In this document: positions 36,331-50,212 of the stretch, piece by piece
How the letters are laid out: the number at the start of each line of letters is the position of its first letter
Position numbering within the stretch: position 1 is the first letter of the stretch
From: Datisca glomerata
Taxonomy: Eukaryota; Streptophyta; Magnoliopsida; Cucurbitales; Datiscaceae
DNA: 64,000 bases
Assembly (NCBI GenBank): GCA_003255025.1
Contig: QANY01005674.1
Span: 1 to 64,000 of the forward strand
Direction: 5' to 3'
The notes under the pieces: model-generated
The model's input: only the letters and a program-made list of their open reading frames with translations
Told to the model about the DNA's origin: nothing
The model's database searches: none
Program-made: the position numbers and the translations under genes

Positions 36331-38060
36331 TTTGAAATGAAGCATATAGTATTTTACAATTACTGACATCGCCAAGATTAGGGTGGGTGCATAAGATTTT
36401 AAAGAATAGACTTTTGATTTCCTTTACCATATGTATGACCATACTCTTGTCTATGATTATAACATGATTTTTATATTGTCTGTTGTAGCTTCTGCCTTAT
36501 CAAGAACTTTTTATATTTGAATTCGATGAAGAAAATTATGCAAGATTTAGAATATTAATATGGAAAGACTTCTTATTTTTATTATCATGTTCTTTTATTA
36601 ACATTAGCACCTGATTCAAGTTTAAAACTTTAAGTGCAAGATATATTGGATTATTAGCTTATTACGATTGAGTTTAATTAGTTTGGTTTAAATAAAATGT
36701 CCTTTGTGCGTAAATGAAGTTATATACGACTCTGTACAGGGTTAAGTAATAATTTGATGAGTTTTTGGAATCAACATTCCTAGTTTATATGCTCTATATT
36801 CAGCTAATTTCTGGTGTTCTATATATTTCCTTATATTTGCATTGACTTATTTATTTCTATTTCTTTTAAACAAAGTAATCGAAATGAACTATTTTAGTAT
36901 GTTACATACCTTGTTTGCTATATGTTAGCTTTAAGAGACTGATTCTATTTTAAATAATCTAACTATTTTTAATAAGTCATAATTCATTCTGTAGATTGTG
37001 TTACACAATAGATCTTGCACTACTTTATTTATATTAGATACAAAAACCTGGTTTTACACCCAAAAAAAAGGAAAAACTTCTATTATTTAATCTTTGTCAT
37101 GCTTCATAAAGAAACTATAATTTCATTCTTTTGATAATTATTTTTCAAATCAACCACATAATACCAAAATCTCATATGAAGACAGATTTGATCCTTCTCT
37201 TATTCATATACTTTTGGACTAGTGATAATGAAAGGTGGTCAACTATTACTCTAATATATTTCCAATGTGTTTTTATTTCATTTGGAGCTTTAAAGTAACG
37301 ATGACATTTTTTTAGGTTTTTTTCAAATTTGGGTTGCTTTTTATAGGAAGCTAAAACTTAGTTTTATTGATGAAAAATAGGGCAGAAGAAAGGAAAAAAG
37401 AAAAAAAAAGAAAGGAAAGAAGAAAAGAAAGGAAAGAAGAAAACAAGAATAGAAAAAGAAAAATGAAAAAGAAAAAAGAAAAAAAATAAATAACAATAGA
37501 AAAAAAGAAAAAAAAGAAAAGGAAAAAAAAGATAACAAAAAGATCGGGGTGGTTTTGGTTGACAGGTATGGAAAACTTGTTTATGATTATCTTGAGCATG
37601 AGGAAATTTACTTGTAGCGCGTAGTGACACAATTTTTACAAGGTTATATTTTTATGTTTTATATTTGTTTAATTGTTTTTGTGATTTTTAGAGGAGTCTT
37701 CTTAATTTTTAAAGATATCCTAGTTTAGGTAAATTACTTTTGTGTAGGATTCAAGTGCATCTTCAACGGTAAAAATGGTGATTTTTTTGTCCTCAAAGGG
37801 GGTTTCTTCCACACTGCATTACACATCTTTCAAAGTCAATATATTTATCAACTGTAGGGATATCTCTAAATTTTAGGATTCCATGCATAGATTTCCATAA
37901 TTTTATTGTTTTTCATAACGGCCTTTTACTTTTTGACATAGTTGTCTATTCTTTCATCCATTAACTATGGTTTGTTTGTTTTAGTGATTTAAGCATTTTT
38001 TTATGTTGTCTATTTTCGTTTCTGCCTTACCATGTAATTTTTTTATACTTGAAGCAGATG
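36331..38060. repeat. Tandem unit D2 (overlaps the left end of S2)
   Basis: Second copy of the unit. Its right half (from 37,265) is also present in S1, where the left half has been replaced by LINE sequence. This shows that the left edge of S1 is a truncation point and not a true element end. Confidence 0.75.
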
Positions 38061-40946
38061 GAGATAATTTGGCAAGTTTTTTAATATGAAAATTTAATAT
38101 TGTTTTCTTTTATTAACATTAGCACTTTGTTCAAGGTTAAAATTTGAAGTGCAAGATATATTGGATTATTAGCTCATTACAATTGAGTTTAATTAGTTTG
38201 GTTTAAATAGAATAATTGTCGTGCATGAACTCATGTTATATTCACCCCTGTACAGGGTCAGATAAAATTCTAATGAGTTTTACCAATCACCCCTTGTCGT
38301 TTCTTTAATTATATTTTTGTTAGGAAATTTTTAATTATATTTATATTTTATTAAATTTTCTTTCTTTAAAGTGGTTCTAAGGAAATTTGTTTTAATTTGG
38401 AATAGAATTGGAACTGGATGGCCTTAATGTAGAAAAATTTTAAATGATATTATGCTAGAAATATCTTTGTAAATTTGGGTTGGTTGTTAGACACATCTTT
38501 GTAAATTATAGGAAGGATGCGATGAAATGTTTTTTAGTGAGACACATTTAGTTCTTAGTAATGTGTTAATGCTATTGATTGGAAGGATGATATTAGTTTT
38601 ACATGTTTGTTTCTCATTGTCAGTGGGTTAAATATGATAGTAGTTTCACAAGTTTTTTAGATCATGTTGCCTTTTTTTATTGACAAATTTCTGATAGTTT
38701 CTTATTTATATGGTTCTTAGACAGATTGTTTTAATTAGGAATAGAATTAGATTTGAGTAGGATGGCCTTGATGTAGATTTATTTTAAATGATGTTAATTT
38801 AGAAATATCTTTGTAAATTATAGGTTAGTTTTCAGACACATCTCTGTAAAATATAGGTTGGTTTTTAGACAAATCTCTATAATTTTAGTTAGAAAGACTC
38901 CTGAGACAGCCAAAAATCTTCTCTACTCATACTCTCCATTGTCTTCGTCTCTCTCTTGAAGCTCCCTCGCCTTTTCACACTCTCTCGTCCCTCTCATTTT
39001 CCTGTCAGGGCAATGCATCTGCGCTTGCTCACCTCACGTGCATTTTTTTCTTTCTTAAGCCTGGATCTATCCTTACATCTTTGATCAAATGTTTTGGAGT
39101 CTAACACATTTGATTCTTTTTTGCAACTTGCAACCATTTGACCTTTTATTTTAATGTGTTGAATAAAATAAGTTTATTCTTGGAGTTGTTGCTATTATCT
39201 TTATCTAATTAGTGTTGAAACAAATCATGTATATTTCACAACTGTTGACTAACTGAAGAATAAGGTCGGTGCATAAAAGCATGAAGAATAATCTGTTTGA
39301 TTTTCTTTACCATTAATTTATGTATGACTATACTCTTGTCTATGATTAAATCATTTTTTGGATGTCACCTGTTCATGGTTCTTCCTTATCATGTAATTTG
39401 TGTATGAGTTTTTCTCTTATGCAATGAATAATCAACTAGACCTCTATTCTTCTTTAAGTATTCCTTTACAATCAATTATGCACTGGGATTATTTTTTGCG
39501 ACTTTTTTTCATAATGAACTTCTTGATTTTCTAAAATGAAAACTAAGCAAGTCAACGTTATATTGACAAGGACCTCATGATTTTGTAATGAACTTCAAGA
39601 TTTTCTACATTAAATCATACATTGATGTTGGTCTTTGCATTTTCATGTCTTTTGCAGTGTAATCTTTGTTGTGCTAGTTTAAGGCTTGGGGTTGCATTTT
39701 TATCTCTTGCTTAGATGTTGCGAGTTGGATCTTGCCATAAAATTTCATTGCAAGTGTACACTGTGTGTTGAAAAGATAACTTCGCTTGAACTTGAACTTT
39801 AGGTATTGTCTTGTGGTATATTGTTCAAAGCTATAATGATAGGTTCTATATTGATCTTCTTCAAATTGCATCATATGAGAATATTCATTTTGTTTTGTAA
39901 TGATCAAATTTTACGAATCTTGCAAGTTTCTGTGAATTGGTATGAACTTTTCACCAACTACTACTCTGATTTATTAATTACTTTTACATGTTGCCGAACT
40001 TGAAAGACCATAACTTCTTCTGTAACATTTACTTGACTTTTGTATGCAGTAAAATTCTGAATGACCTTATTGTAGAATACTTAGCTAGAAACATCATTGT
40101 TAATTGTTGTTTGGTTGTTAATCATATCTTTGTAAAAAAATCATGTGGGCTGTGATGAAATGTTTTTAAGCCGAACACATTTGATATTGATTTTGATTTT
40201 TACTAAATTGTGAAGTCTCATCTGAATGTCTTTTTATGGAACTTCTTGTTCCTCTTTGTTATGTTTTCCTGGCTTCAAATCAATTTTCCACTGCTGAACT
40301 TTACGTAACCACTAATTATCAAATTGGCAAAGTATGGGGATGTTAGTCATCTTTTATTTTACTTATTTCATGTCCACTATCAATACATGACGGTCCATAA
40401 TCAATTAAACAAAGCGAACAAGGGATGGAGGAATTCTAATACCAGCTATCATATTGTCAAATCACAAATGCGATGAAATGTTATTTTAGTGAAACATATT
40501 TGGTTATGAATAATGGGTTTATGCTACTGATTGGAAAAATGATCACCGAAACGTAAATGACTACTATGCTTTAAAGTTGTATGTTACTTTATCTTTATTT
40601 TGAAATTGCTCTTTCCGTGAGGTCTTTTTTGTGAAAAAGAGGTTGTGAATATGCTTTCTATCCACTTAATTTTTTACTTATCACTTATAATTGTGGTTTT
40701 TGGATTCAACGCAGATTATATGTATATTGTTTGTTTGGCTATCTATTTTTGGTGAGTTTTTTGGTTCCTTTTAGGTTTTATGTACATTTTGTAATGTAGA
40801 AAAGTGGTATATTTCTATTGAGTTATCTGGTTGTTTTTAATTGTGATTATCATATTTCTATTACTTTTGTGATTCTTATCTTTTATAGCTATGCCTTATT
40901 CCTTTTTATTGTTATGTTGTGCTTCGTGTTTTTATTAGAGTAAGCA

Positions 40947-42108
40947 TGTCGCTGAAGGATCGATATAACACCCCTTTATTAAAGAAAATATTTTACAAGA
41001 AAGATTTTAATATTTGGAAAACAATTTACTTGAAATAAAATAATTGATAAAAACAAGCAATCAAGCAATAAATATAATTACACAATTAAATAATGAGTGG
41101 AAGCTTAAATGCGTAGAATAAATAAATAAGATAATAACAATGTGAAAAGTAAAGTGCACGTAAATGTAAAAAGAGTAGGGAGGAAGAGAATATACACAGT
41201 ATTTTTAAGTGGTTTGAGAAAACTTATCCCTACGTCTACGCTTCAAGGATCCCCCTCGAAATTTTTTTCCTCACGATCAAAAGTTTACAATGCAGCTCAG
41301 TTAAGATCTTCGAATCTCTTATAAAATTTCTCAGTCTCTCAAAGACTAGATCTCTCAATTTATCGCTCATAATTTGTACTAGCTTCTCTCTAGAAAATAT
41401 CTTAAATTCTTGCTCAAAATACAAACCTCTCAAAGAATAATGCATTAAAGAGCTTCAACGGAGAGGTGTGGTGGAATGACAAAGATATGGGGTATTTATA
41501 GTGTTGAAAAATACTGTTAAAACGGTCATACCGGTTGGAGAATCTGACGGACTGGTCGTCAAATAAGGAACCTTTTCTTTTTTACCACCAATCACACTGA
41601 TTTTTCAACTAGTCTATCCAATTTCTACAATTAGGCAAGTAATTGCCATAATTTCAAAATCGGTCGCACCCGTCAGACCGGTCTTAAATTTGCGCACCAC
41701 TTTCCCATCGGTGGGCTGAATTACCCTCTAAAAATGAGCCGGTTTAGACACCCGACCAAGGATGAACCGCTCCTTGACATTTCATACTATTCTATCTGGT
41801 TAGATTTTCTACGGTCTGATATATAGGTGGTTCAGTCCGATTCTAAATTTCTCAGGTTGTGCTGAGTTCATCCAACATTGATTTAGGCCATTTGGAGTTC
41901 GTTTGATACACGCCGTGTTTTTCGTAATATGTTGCGTGTATCTCTCCCTGTACGATTTTGATTGCCCTTTATAGTGTTTGCATAAACAGTTAAGATTAAG
42001 TGTTTTCAACAATATTTTCACTTTATTTATGACCTACATGCATAATTAAAATATTAGTTCACGTATTATTTGTCATAATCAAAATTACCACCTTGACTAG
42101 GGTTAACA
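40947..42108 (-). mobile_element. Antisense LTR inside S2 (SIRE-like Copia)
   Basis: Counterpart of 16,942-18,071. On the minus strand it starts TGTTAACCCTAGTCAAGG at 42,108, with the same TATA box near 41,500 and U5 words near 41,240. It carries a 26-base segment near 41,985 that S1 lacks. No coding region. Confidence 0.6.
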
Positions 42109-42925
42109 ATCATTCTGTTTTTAAGCTTGGTGGGTATAAAGCAAAAGTAACATTATGATTGTAACATTCATCCAATATAAAATATTAAGTAAAAAAACTA
42201 TTGAATCATTTTTTTAATTGAGATCCGATTTTACATTCACCTTTTTTTGCTTTGGAAAGAAAATTTGATTTTCCCCTTGGTCCATAGAACAATGTTTTCT
42301 TCCTAGTACTGTTTAGAATTAGAATTCTGTTAAGTGTTTAGTCAAACAAGAAATCAATAGGAAAAATATTTATGGATGTTAGTCTGTGTTTATATAGTTG
42401 ATTAAATTCATTGGAATAAAACTGTCATATTTCTTGTGATATATTGTTCAATGCTATAAAGATAGGTTCTATGTTGATCATCTTAAAACTACACCTTATG
42501 AGGACATTCATTTGGCTTGGAGATGGTCGAATTTGATGAATCTTGCATTTTTATATGAATTAATATGAACTTTTCACCGACTGCTACTCTCTGATTTATT
42601 AAATGTCATCTTTTACACATTGTCGAGCTTGAAAGACCATAACTTCTTCTATAACTTTTGCTTGATTTATGTAAATCACGTAGGCTGTGAAGAAATGTTT
42701 TGAAGTCGAACACATTTGATTTTGATTTGCAAATTGCAACAATTTGATCTTTTATGTTTACTTGATTGTGAAGTCGTTTGAATATATCTTTGTTTAGCTG
42801 TTGTTGTTTTTTAATTGACTAACTTATTTCAAATTCTTACTTATATAGTTCTTAGCCATTTTGTTTTAATTAGGAAGTGAATTGGAATTTGATGGATGAC
42901 CTTGTTTTTTTTCTTACTTATATAG

Positions 42926-43567
42926 TCCCCCCCTCTCTCCCTCACACATCTTTCTTATCTCCCTCTCTCTCTAAGACACACACACACACTCTTTCCTCGT
43001 TCTCTCTCTCTCTCCCCCTCCTCTCTCCCCCCTTTCTCCCTTTCTCCCTTTCTTCCTCTCCCCCTCTTTTCCCTCTCTCTCTATCACCCTCCCTCTTACC
43101 TCTCTCCCTCCCTCCCTCCCTGCTTGTATTACTCTGTCACCCTCCCTTCCTTCCCTCCCTCTCTCTTTTTCGCTATCCCTGCTTTCTCACACACTCTTTC
43201 TCTCTCATCTCCCTCTCATGCTCCCTCCTCCTCTCTCTCTCTCTTTGTCTATTTCCCTCTCTCTCTCCCTCTCTCCCTCCCTTCTTGAATCTCTCTGTCT
43301 CCCTCTCTCCCTCCCCTTTCTTTTTCATTGTCCCTCATTTTTCACACACACACTCTCTCATCTCCCTCTCCAAGCTCCCCCCCTCTCTCTTAATTAATCC
43401 ACTCTCACACACATTCTTTCTATCCCTCCTTATCCTGTCTCTCTCTCATATACACACTCTCTCCCTCCTCCCCCATCGCTCTCTCTCTTTCTCCCTCACA
43501 CACACACACACACACACACTGTTTCCTCCCTCCTCTCTCTCCCAATAACTCTCTCCCCACTCCCTTC
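42926..43567 (+). repeat. Long pyrimidine microsatellite tract, second copy
   Basis: Counterpart of 18,889-19,530, with small unit-number changes such as a longer (CA)n run at 43,497-43,519. Confidence 0.95.
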
Positions 43568-44789
43568 CCTTTTAGTTTGTAATACGTGCATCTATTGAAT
43601 GTCATATACTAAATAAAAAAATCAATTATGATGATGTTGTAAATGGTGTAAAAGTACTAACAACCCATCAGAGTGTGACATGTATATTGTTAATACCATA
43701 TTACATACATTAGACTTATTTAACTTCCATTTTTCACAAATAACATTGGCGACAAAATGTTTCGTTATTATCTCAAAATAACTTGACATTTGGATAAACA
43801 TTTGCCCTTTTTTGAAAAAAATTATGGCATCGCCCTTACTGATCAAATTGTATATCAAGTTTTAATTGATCAAATTATATATCATTCATTTACAAGTTTA
43901 TGTTTTATCACTCATTATAATAATTTAGTAAATTAGTTTATGAATTATTCACACATTTATTTATGATTTTAAGAATGATATATAACTTGATGGGTGTAGA
44001 AATGCTAAAAAATGAAAATCCTAAAAATACATCCATTTTAGATGAAATTGTTGTGAAATGTATTATGATAAAGATAAACAAGAGAAGCGTATAAACGTAT
44101 TCAATTAATTATTATAGTTAATCAAACACTAAGAAAACTCTATGAGATTGAGCGTTTGACATTTTATTTTCTCAGATAAACATTAATATAATAATACTAT
44201 TATCAAAATTGAATTAAGAAACAAAGCCATGATCACAGTTTCAAAAATAAAAAATTTCCACAATCACAATTAGTCTTACTCTTTGATCAGTCAAGAAAGA
44301 TCCATAAAAATGTATAATTATTATTCTTACAGAAATCCAAATATACAAATTCTTTAGGAACATGAATAATATTTTAAAACAATACTGATAATAACATCAA
44401 TTCAAATTGAAATGTTGAAGTATTCTTAAAAGAAAAAAATTGAAGCAAAGCAAGTGTGACAGCACATAGAGTGAACGCTACTAACTGACCACCAACGTGA
44501 AATGAACCTCAGGGATATGGCACGCAATGCGCTTTATTGTTTCCTGTTGGGAGCTCGAAAAGTTTTTGTTTATATATTTTTTTCTTGTTGTAACCTACAA
44601 ATGACTCTTGATAAATTAAATCAAATCATATATTAATTGGGGAGCCTCTAAGAAACCGCCATGAGTGAGTGCTAATCAAACAATTGCCATGTAGTTTTTT
44701 CCACTCATGTACTACACTCATGATCCACTTTTTTTAAGATATGATCCACTTTTTTTAAGAGGTTTTACATGTAGTAATGAATTTCTCCT

Positions 44790-45010
44790 CATTCCTTTTT
44801 TCTCTTTTTACTTTTTTATATAAGGTTCTTGGTGAAAAGAATCAATCGGTGCACTAGGACATCCCAGCTAGTCTGGCACCTCCATAGCACCTTCATCATT
44901 TAACCCAACCTAACATATTATTAAAATAAAATAAAATAGTTAACAAAATAAAACAAAAATGAAAAAATTAGCAGAATCTAAAAGAAGTTATGTTACAATA
45001 TCATCGAAAT
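44790..45010 (-). mobile_element. 3' untranslated end of the antisense LINE (unit 2)
   Basis: Counterpart of 20,690-20,905; the LINE coding remnant follows directly at 45,011. Just left, 'gatccactttttttaaga' is doubled at 44,722-44,760. Confidence 0.5.
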
Positions 45011-46440
45011 AAGTGCCAGGTGAGGATAAACCGCTAGGGTGGAATAAATGGCTTCCAAATCTTCTTACCCCAACTAACGGAGTTACTAACCTCAGTAAGA
45101 GAGGCATATGTAGCTTTACAAGAAACAACACCATCGAAAGAACATGTCCAAACTAGTAAGTCTCCATCAGAGCTAACTATCATTACCTCAATCTCTGAAG
45201 TGAGTTCTAGATGAGAAGAATGAAATGACATAGGGAGACTCCAGCCCCCTGGATGAGTGTACACATGTCTCACAATGGAATTTAAAGGAGGGTGTAATGA
45301 GTGATAATTGTCTACCAAATCAATAAACAGAGTTTCCAACCAGTTATCTATCCAAAAACCAACCTTGGAATGTCGACCAACCAGCCATCTAAATTCAAGC
45401 ACCAAATGTGCATAATGATGGTATATTAGCCCATGCCAGACATAACAAGAAATATACCAAGATCTCGATCGATGATCCTGTGTGAAGTAACAAGCATGAA
45501 GATAAGTGAAAACCATAGAGTTCTTAGTCAACAATCTTGAAGTGAGTTTTCTCAACATGGCCTTATTAAGAATGTAAATGTTTTTTTATGCCAATACCAC
45601 CTTCCTCCTTAGGCTTGCGACAAAACTTCCAAGCCACTGTGACAAACTTATGAGTATCAATTAAACTTATCCAAAAGAGGTTTCTGATAGCAGTATTCAA
45701 ATGCTTCAAAATAGAGGGAGGCAAATGATAAATTTGAAAAGACTGCAAAAATAACATTGGATCATTAAGTTAATATGACATAATTTGCCTGCCATAGATA
45801 AAGTTAAGCCCTTCCAAGTTTCTCATTTGCCTTTAATTTTATTAGCCCAAGGTATCAACCAACAACATCTAAGCATAACACCGAAGAGAGAAACTCCTAA
45901 ATAAGTCATAGAATCTCCTCCCTTACTCATTCTAGACTGTGACAAAAAATAAGTAATCTCAGTCCCTAATATGCCCCTTCCAAAATAAATGGATGATTTA
46001 TCCCAATTAACTCGTTGTCCAGAGAGGGAACCATAAAGTTCAAAAGCATCTAAAATCACTTGTAGATTTTTAGAGGAAGCTTTGCACAAAAGAAGATCAT
46101 CATATGCATAAAGAAGGTGAGTCAGAGCACGCATCCCAATCAGAGGAGAAATCAGAACCAACGACCCAAAATCTACCAAATGTGAAAGATATCTACTCAA
46201 AAAGTCCTCAGCCAAACAAAAAAGAATAGGCGAAAGGGGATCACCCTATCGCACACCTCGTGAACACTTGAAAAACCCCTTAGGAGACCCATTGATAAGC
46301 ACCAAGAATCTCGCTGAGTCAAAGATATTATTAATCCATGCAATAGAATGCTCAGAGAAACCAAAACACTTCAGAACCTCAAAGAGAAAATTCCAATGAT
46401 GGAATTAAAATCTTTACGAATGTCAAAATCATTTGGCTCA
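45011..46440 (-). pseudogene. LINE ORF2 remnant: reverse transcriptase and zf-RVT region, antisense
   Basis: On the minus strand, in order: 'FDIRKDFNSIIG' near 46,430 (RT motif with the first catalytic aspartate), 'INGSPKGFFKCSRGVR' then a TAG and 'GDPLSPILF' near 46,270-46,220, a disturbed active site 'LLYAYDDLLL' near 46,110 (usual YADD with an extra tyrosine), 'YLGVSLFG' near 45,895, 'WKFCRKPKEEGGIGIKK' near 45,600, and 'GRHSKVGFWIDNWL' with 'SVSWGKKIWKP' in the 174-codon frame 45,558-45,034. The RNase H part present in unit 1 is missing. At least three frame breaks and one stop make it dead, but it is the best preserved LINE here. Confidence 0.85.
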
Positions 46441-47290
46441 TTAGGCCTTTTCTCTAATATTTTTCCTTAAGCGGCTACTTGACACGCTTAGATCTTTTTC
46501 TAATTTTTTTCCTGATAAGAGGGAGAGCTTGAAAGCTAGAATCTAATAAGGATAAAAAGTAGAAAAAATCCTAAGTGTGCCACACACACCCTCAAAGTAG
46601 GTGATCCTTCGAAAGAGTAAGTACAAAGAGGATGATCAAAATTTCAATTCAGAGAGAGGAATATCGACTAGCCAATCAAAGTGGAGGAAATGAAAAAGAG
46701 ATTCTTCCCTGAGAGCTTGTCCCTCCAGATCCCAAGTATAGTTGAAGATGGTGCAACATCGAATCCTACTTCGCTTATTGCGACCTGCCTAGAACGGTCA
46801 TACATACTAAGACCTTATTCACACATCGAAGAAAGGTCGAGTGGAAGGGGGTAAGCTAAAAGACTACTACTACAAGTCGAAATTGACTCGCTTCTATTCA
46901 CTTTGGCTCTCAAAACTCATTCGACTGAACTAAGGTTTTCCCTATTATCTTGGTCAAAAACTTGTACGCAACACTTGTACAGAGGTGCATGTTCTCTTGG
47001 TTTTCCAACCTCTTGTTTATAAAGGCTGCAACACAATAGCCGAACTAAGTAGTATATAAAAAAATCTTAAGATTCTGAACTAAGCGGATAAAGAATCAAA
47101 CTAAAACGGGACAAAAATTAACATAAGAAAGTAATGATACCAAGTTGAAAAGCCCAGCACAATAACTCGTTAAAACCTAGGTGTTAAGGAGAGGAGTACT
47201 AGAGCCTTATAAATAGCAGCTAATGGACAAGTCTGGGTGATGTGGGACAACATTCCAATAGAGACTCGATAATGGTTAAAATTTAGTTTA
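46441..47290. other. Possible organelle-derived insertion
   Basis: This stretch is less AT-rich than its surroundings and reads unlike them ('cgacctgcctagaacggtca', 'ggtcgagtggaaggggg', 'gaaaggtcg'), in the style of plant mitochondrial intergenic DNA. No mitochondrial gene was identified and no counterpart exists in unit 1. The call is a style judgement only. Confidence 0.25.
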
Positions 47291-48714
47291 ATGGAGCAAA
47301 AGTTTGCCAAAACGTAATTTTGATCCCGACATACTTCTTAACAATTAAAAATTACTCTCAACGTTAATTACTTTGTTAAAGAAAAGTAGAAATTTAGATC
47401 TTTTCCTTGTATCAACATAAATGACCAAGTAAAAATCTATACTCTTTGTAAGTGGAAAATAATCAAGAATTTGAATATATGCTTTTTGCCAACACAAAGG
47501 AAATTGCAACTCGTATAGGTTGCATAAACATATATTTAACACCACCCATAGTTCTTAGTTCCCTATTTGTTATTGATCAATGGAAAAATATACAGAATTT
47601 CCAATTAACGCTTCTAAAAAAAATTAATTATGTGTTTCAATGCAAGGCAACATATACGAGTTCATGAAGATTTCTTCAATGCAAATATTGACATTGAGAT
47701 CCAACTCCTTATCATTGTTCTTTGAGACCCGCCTCCTCACCTTCCGATAATATCTCTGCCTACTCCAAACCCCTCTCTGAGGCCTTTGAATCTCACCATT
47801 GATTCCGCACATAGCACGGAGTCGCCAGCCAAATAGCCAAGAAGAACTTAAGGCCGAAACACCATGGAAAGAACTTGCATGAAAAATGAAGCCAAAGTGC
47901 AAAGTGAATCGGTACGAATTGATCATGATATTAAAGGTGAAGTAGGTGGGAAGATGGAAGGGGATTGAGATTCCTAATTGAAGTTCGATTTGAGCATTTA
48001 TCAGTCGAAAGAGATGCATATGTGGTACTCGAGCACAGCCAACTCTCTTGAGCTAGAGCTAGAGGTAGCTTGTTTGTTTGGTTCTATATAATTGACTTGT
48101 GTGTTACTGTGAAATGGGCATACACTTATTTGCTCATTTCGTAGAAATTTTTTGAGTATCAATGTAATTCCTTGTTACTCTATGGCATAGCTATCTTTTC
48201 TTTTGGTCCTTTGAAACCAAAGGACTTTTAAAACAAAAATAGAGAGAATTAATGAAATATTATTTAATAGTTGTCAAAAGAATACACCACTAAAAACATA
48301 ATTCAAATAAAAAATAGGGTATCTAAGTTGTTACAAGAATAGAAAAAGAGTAATAAGAATAATAAGTGGAAAGCAACTACATCATGCGTCTTCATGCACA
48401 CCATGCATGAGGGAATCATTTCGGTTAGGGAGATTTAGGCATCTTTGAGAGGCATAGGATTGGTTCATTGATGAACCAATAATTACATGAGTGGTGTCCA
48501 AGATCTTGGGAGAGAACTACCAATGAAAAAGTATTGAGTGGTTACAGCCATGGTGTAATAGGACTGGTGCTGACTTGGCTTGTTATCACTGAAAAACTCA
48601 TGCCATGTTAACGTAGAAGGGAAAAGGAGGATGAAAGGCTCGGAGAGTAGGGGATATACGGGGGAACATATGGAATAACGAAGTCTGAAGAAGTAAAGGA
48701 AGAGAAATGATCTT
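47291..48714. other. Spacer with one unrecognised antisense frame
   Basis: The only long frame is 131 codons on the minus strand (48,019-47,624), ending in a basic and then acidic stretch ('RQRYYRKVRRRVSKNNDKEL'). It matches no family I know, has no relative in the window and no clear promoter. The rest shows nothing. Confidence 0.3.
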
Positions 48715-50177
48715 GTTGATAGTGACTCAGTGAGTAGTAGTGATGAATTAGCATTTATAGTGACGCTACACCCCTATGTCGCATAACTAAGCTTAACTAT
48801 CATTTGGGTTGATTAGTGAAACCCATTTGCTTAGTAAATTCATATATTTGAGAATTACATTGCGTTAGTTGACCCAATTGACCTTCACAATCACATTTTG
48901 AGTTTGTGAGTTCGAATAATACTATTATAATTTCTACAAATATGATAATATCTGAAAATACACTTTAGTCATGTAACACGTATGTTGCACTGGTATAATA
49001 TTTCAATATGTATAATATTTTATTGCTTGCATGATTCAATACCATTTATAGTAGATGAAAGTATCAAACTAGTGATAAGCTATCGAAATTTGATTGATTG
49101 GTTTCTTCATATTAACATACATATGGATGAGAACAAAATTAAAATTTACCTTATAACAAAAAGAATAGAACAACTAAGAGTAAAAAGACAAAGTTATGTT
49201 TTTGAAAAATAAGTCAAAATTAAATAAATCAATAAACACAAGAAATTTAAAAGTATCATAATAATTTATTCATAAATCAAAATTAATATTTAATATATCA
49301 ATCAGAATATTTAAGTATTTTTATCTCATTTTATTTGGTAAATCGATGTATCTTTCAATATATTTCAGTCAACCACATTGAGGGTTTCAAATAATAAAAG
49401 ATAGCAATGATTTTCCTCTCATGTGGTACTTAACCTATTATTATCAATTAAAATTAATAATTAATATATCAATAAGAATAGTTAACATATTTTTATTTAA
49501 TTTTATTAAATAAATAGATTTAATGTATGTATAAGTATATGTGTCAACCAGTAAGATTTAAGCATATCAAATACTAAAAGTAATATTAGAATAATAAATG
49601 ATAACTAAACATTTATAAAATGATTATTGTATCGTGTTACTCTTAATATATTATTATTTATTATATGTCTTATAGATAGATGTAAATCTGAATATTTAGT
49701 TTATGTTATGCTAAAGAATTATATTATCACTATTTTGATTTAATGAAATTATGCAATTCCAACGGACGAACCTTCAATTTTGTCTACATTTTTTACTAAC
49801 GTTTTTTCTAATAACACTTTTTCAATTTATACTTATGATAGATTCATTCACCTCCTATTAGTTTAAGAACTATGCATTCATTATCATCATGGATTCACGT
49901 GACATATATAAATTGAACTTGAAAATTCTTGAACTATTCATGTTTATTATAAGAGTTAATTTGAAAGTTCTAAAACAATCCGTAACTTTAATGAAACCCC
50001 CTTTCAAAGTAAAATATCAATAAAAAAATTCAATTTACAAGTAATGTAGTTCCTTGTCAACTAGAAAGTTATTAATTTTTTAACCAATGTATAATGAATC
50101 AATATAATTTATAATAAATGAAACTATAGAAACTATTAGCATGTTCATAGTATACATATATTATGTGCCCTTAAAGT
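48715..50177. repeat. AT-rich repeat block R, copy 2
   Basis: Counterpart of 26,310-27,620, with an extra 350-base segment near 48,755-49,105 right after the shared start word. The tandem duplication seen around the N in R1 is absent here. Confidence 0.7.
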
Positions 50178-50212
50178 CTCCCTCTTCGTTTTGCACATTC
50201 TCATTATTGAGT

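Larger units (their letters stand above)
37265..45010. repeat. Duplicated block S, copy 2
   Basis: Matches 13,041-20,905 in the same orientation. It lacks a few segments present in S1 (for example part of 15,110-15,180 and 16,320-16,530) and has small insertions of its own (near 41,990 and 44,055-44,130). Contents are otherwise the same. Confidence 0.85.
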
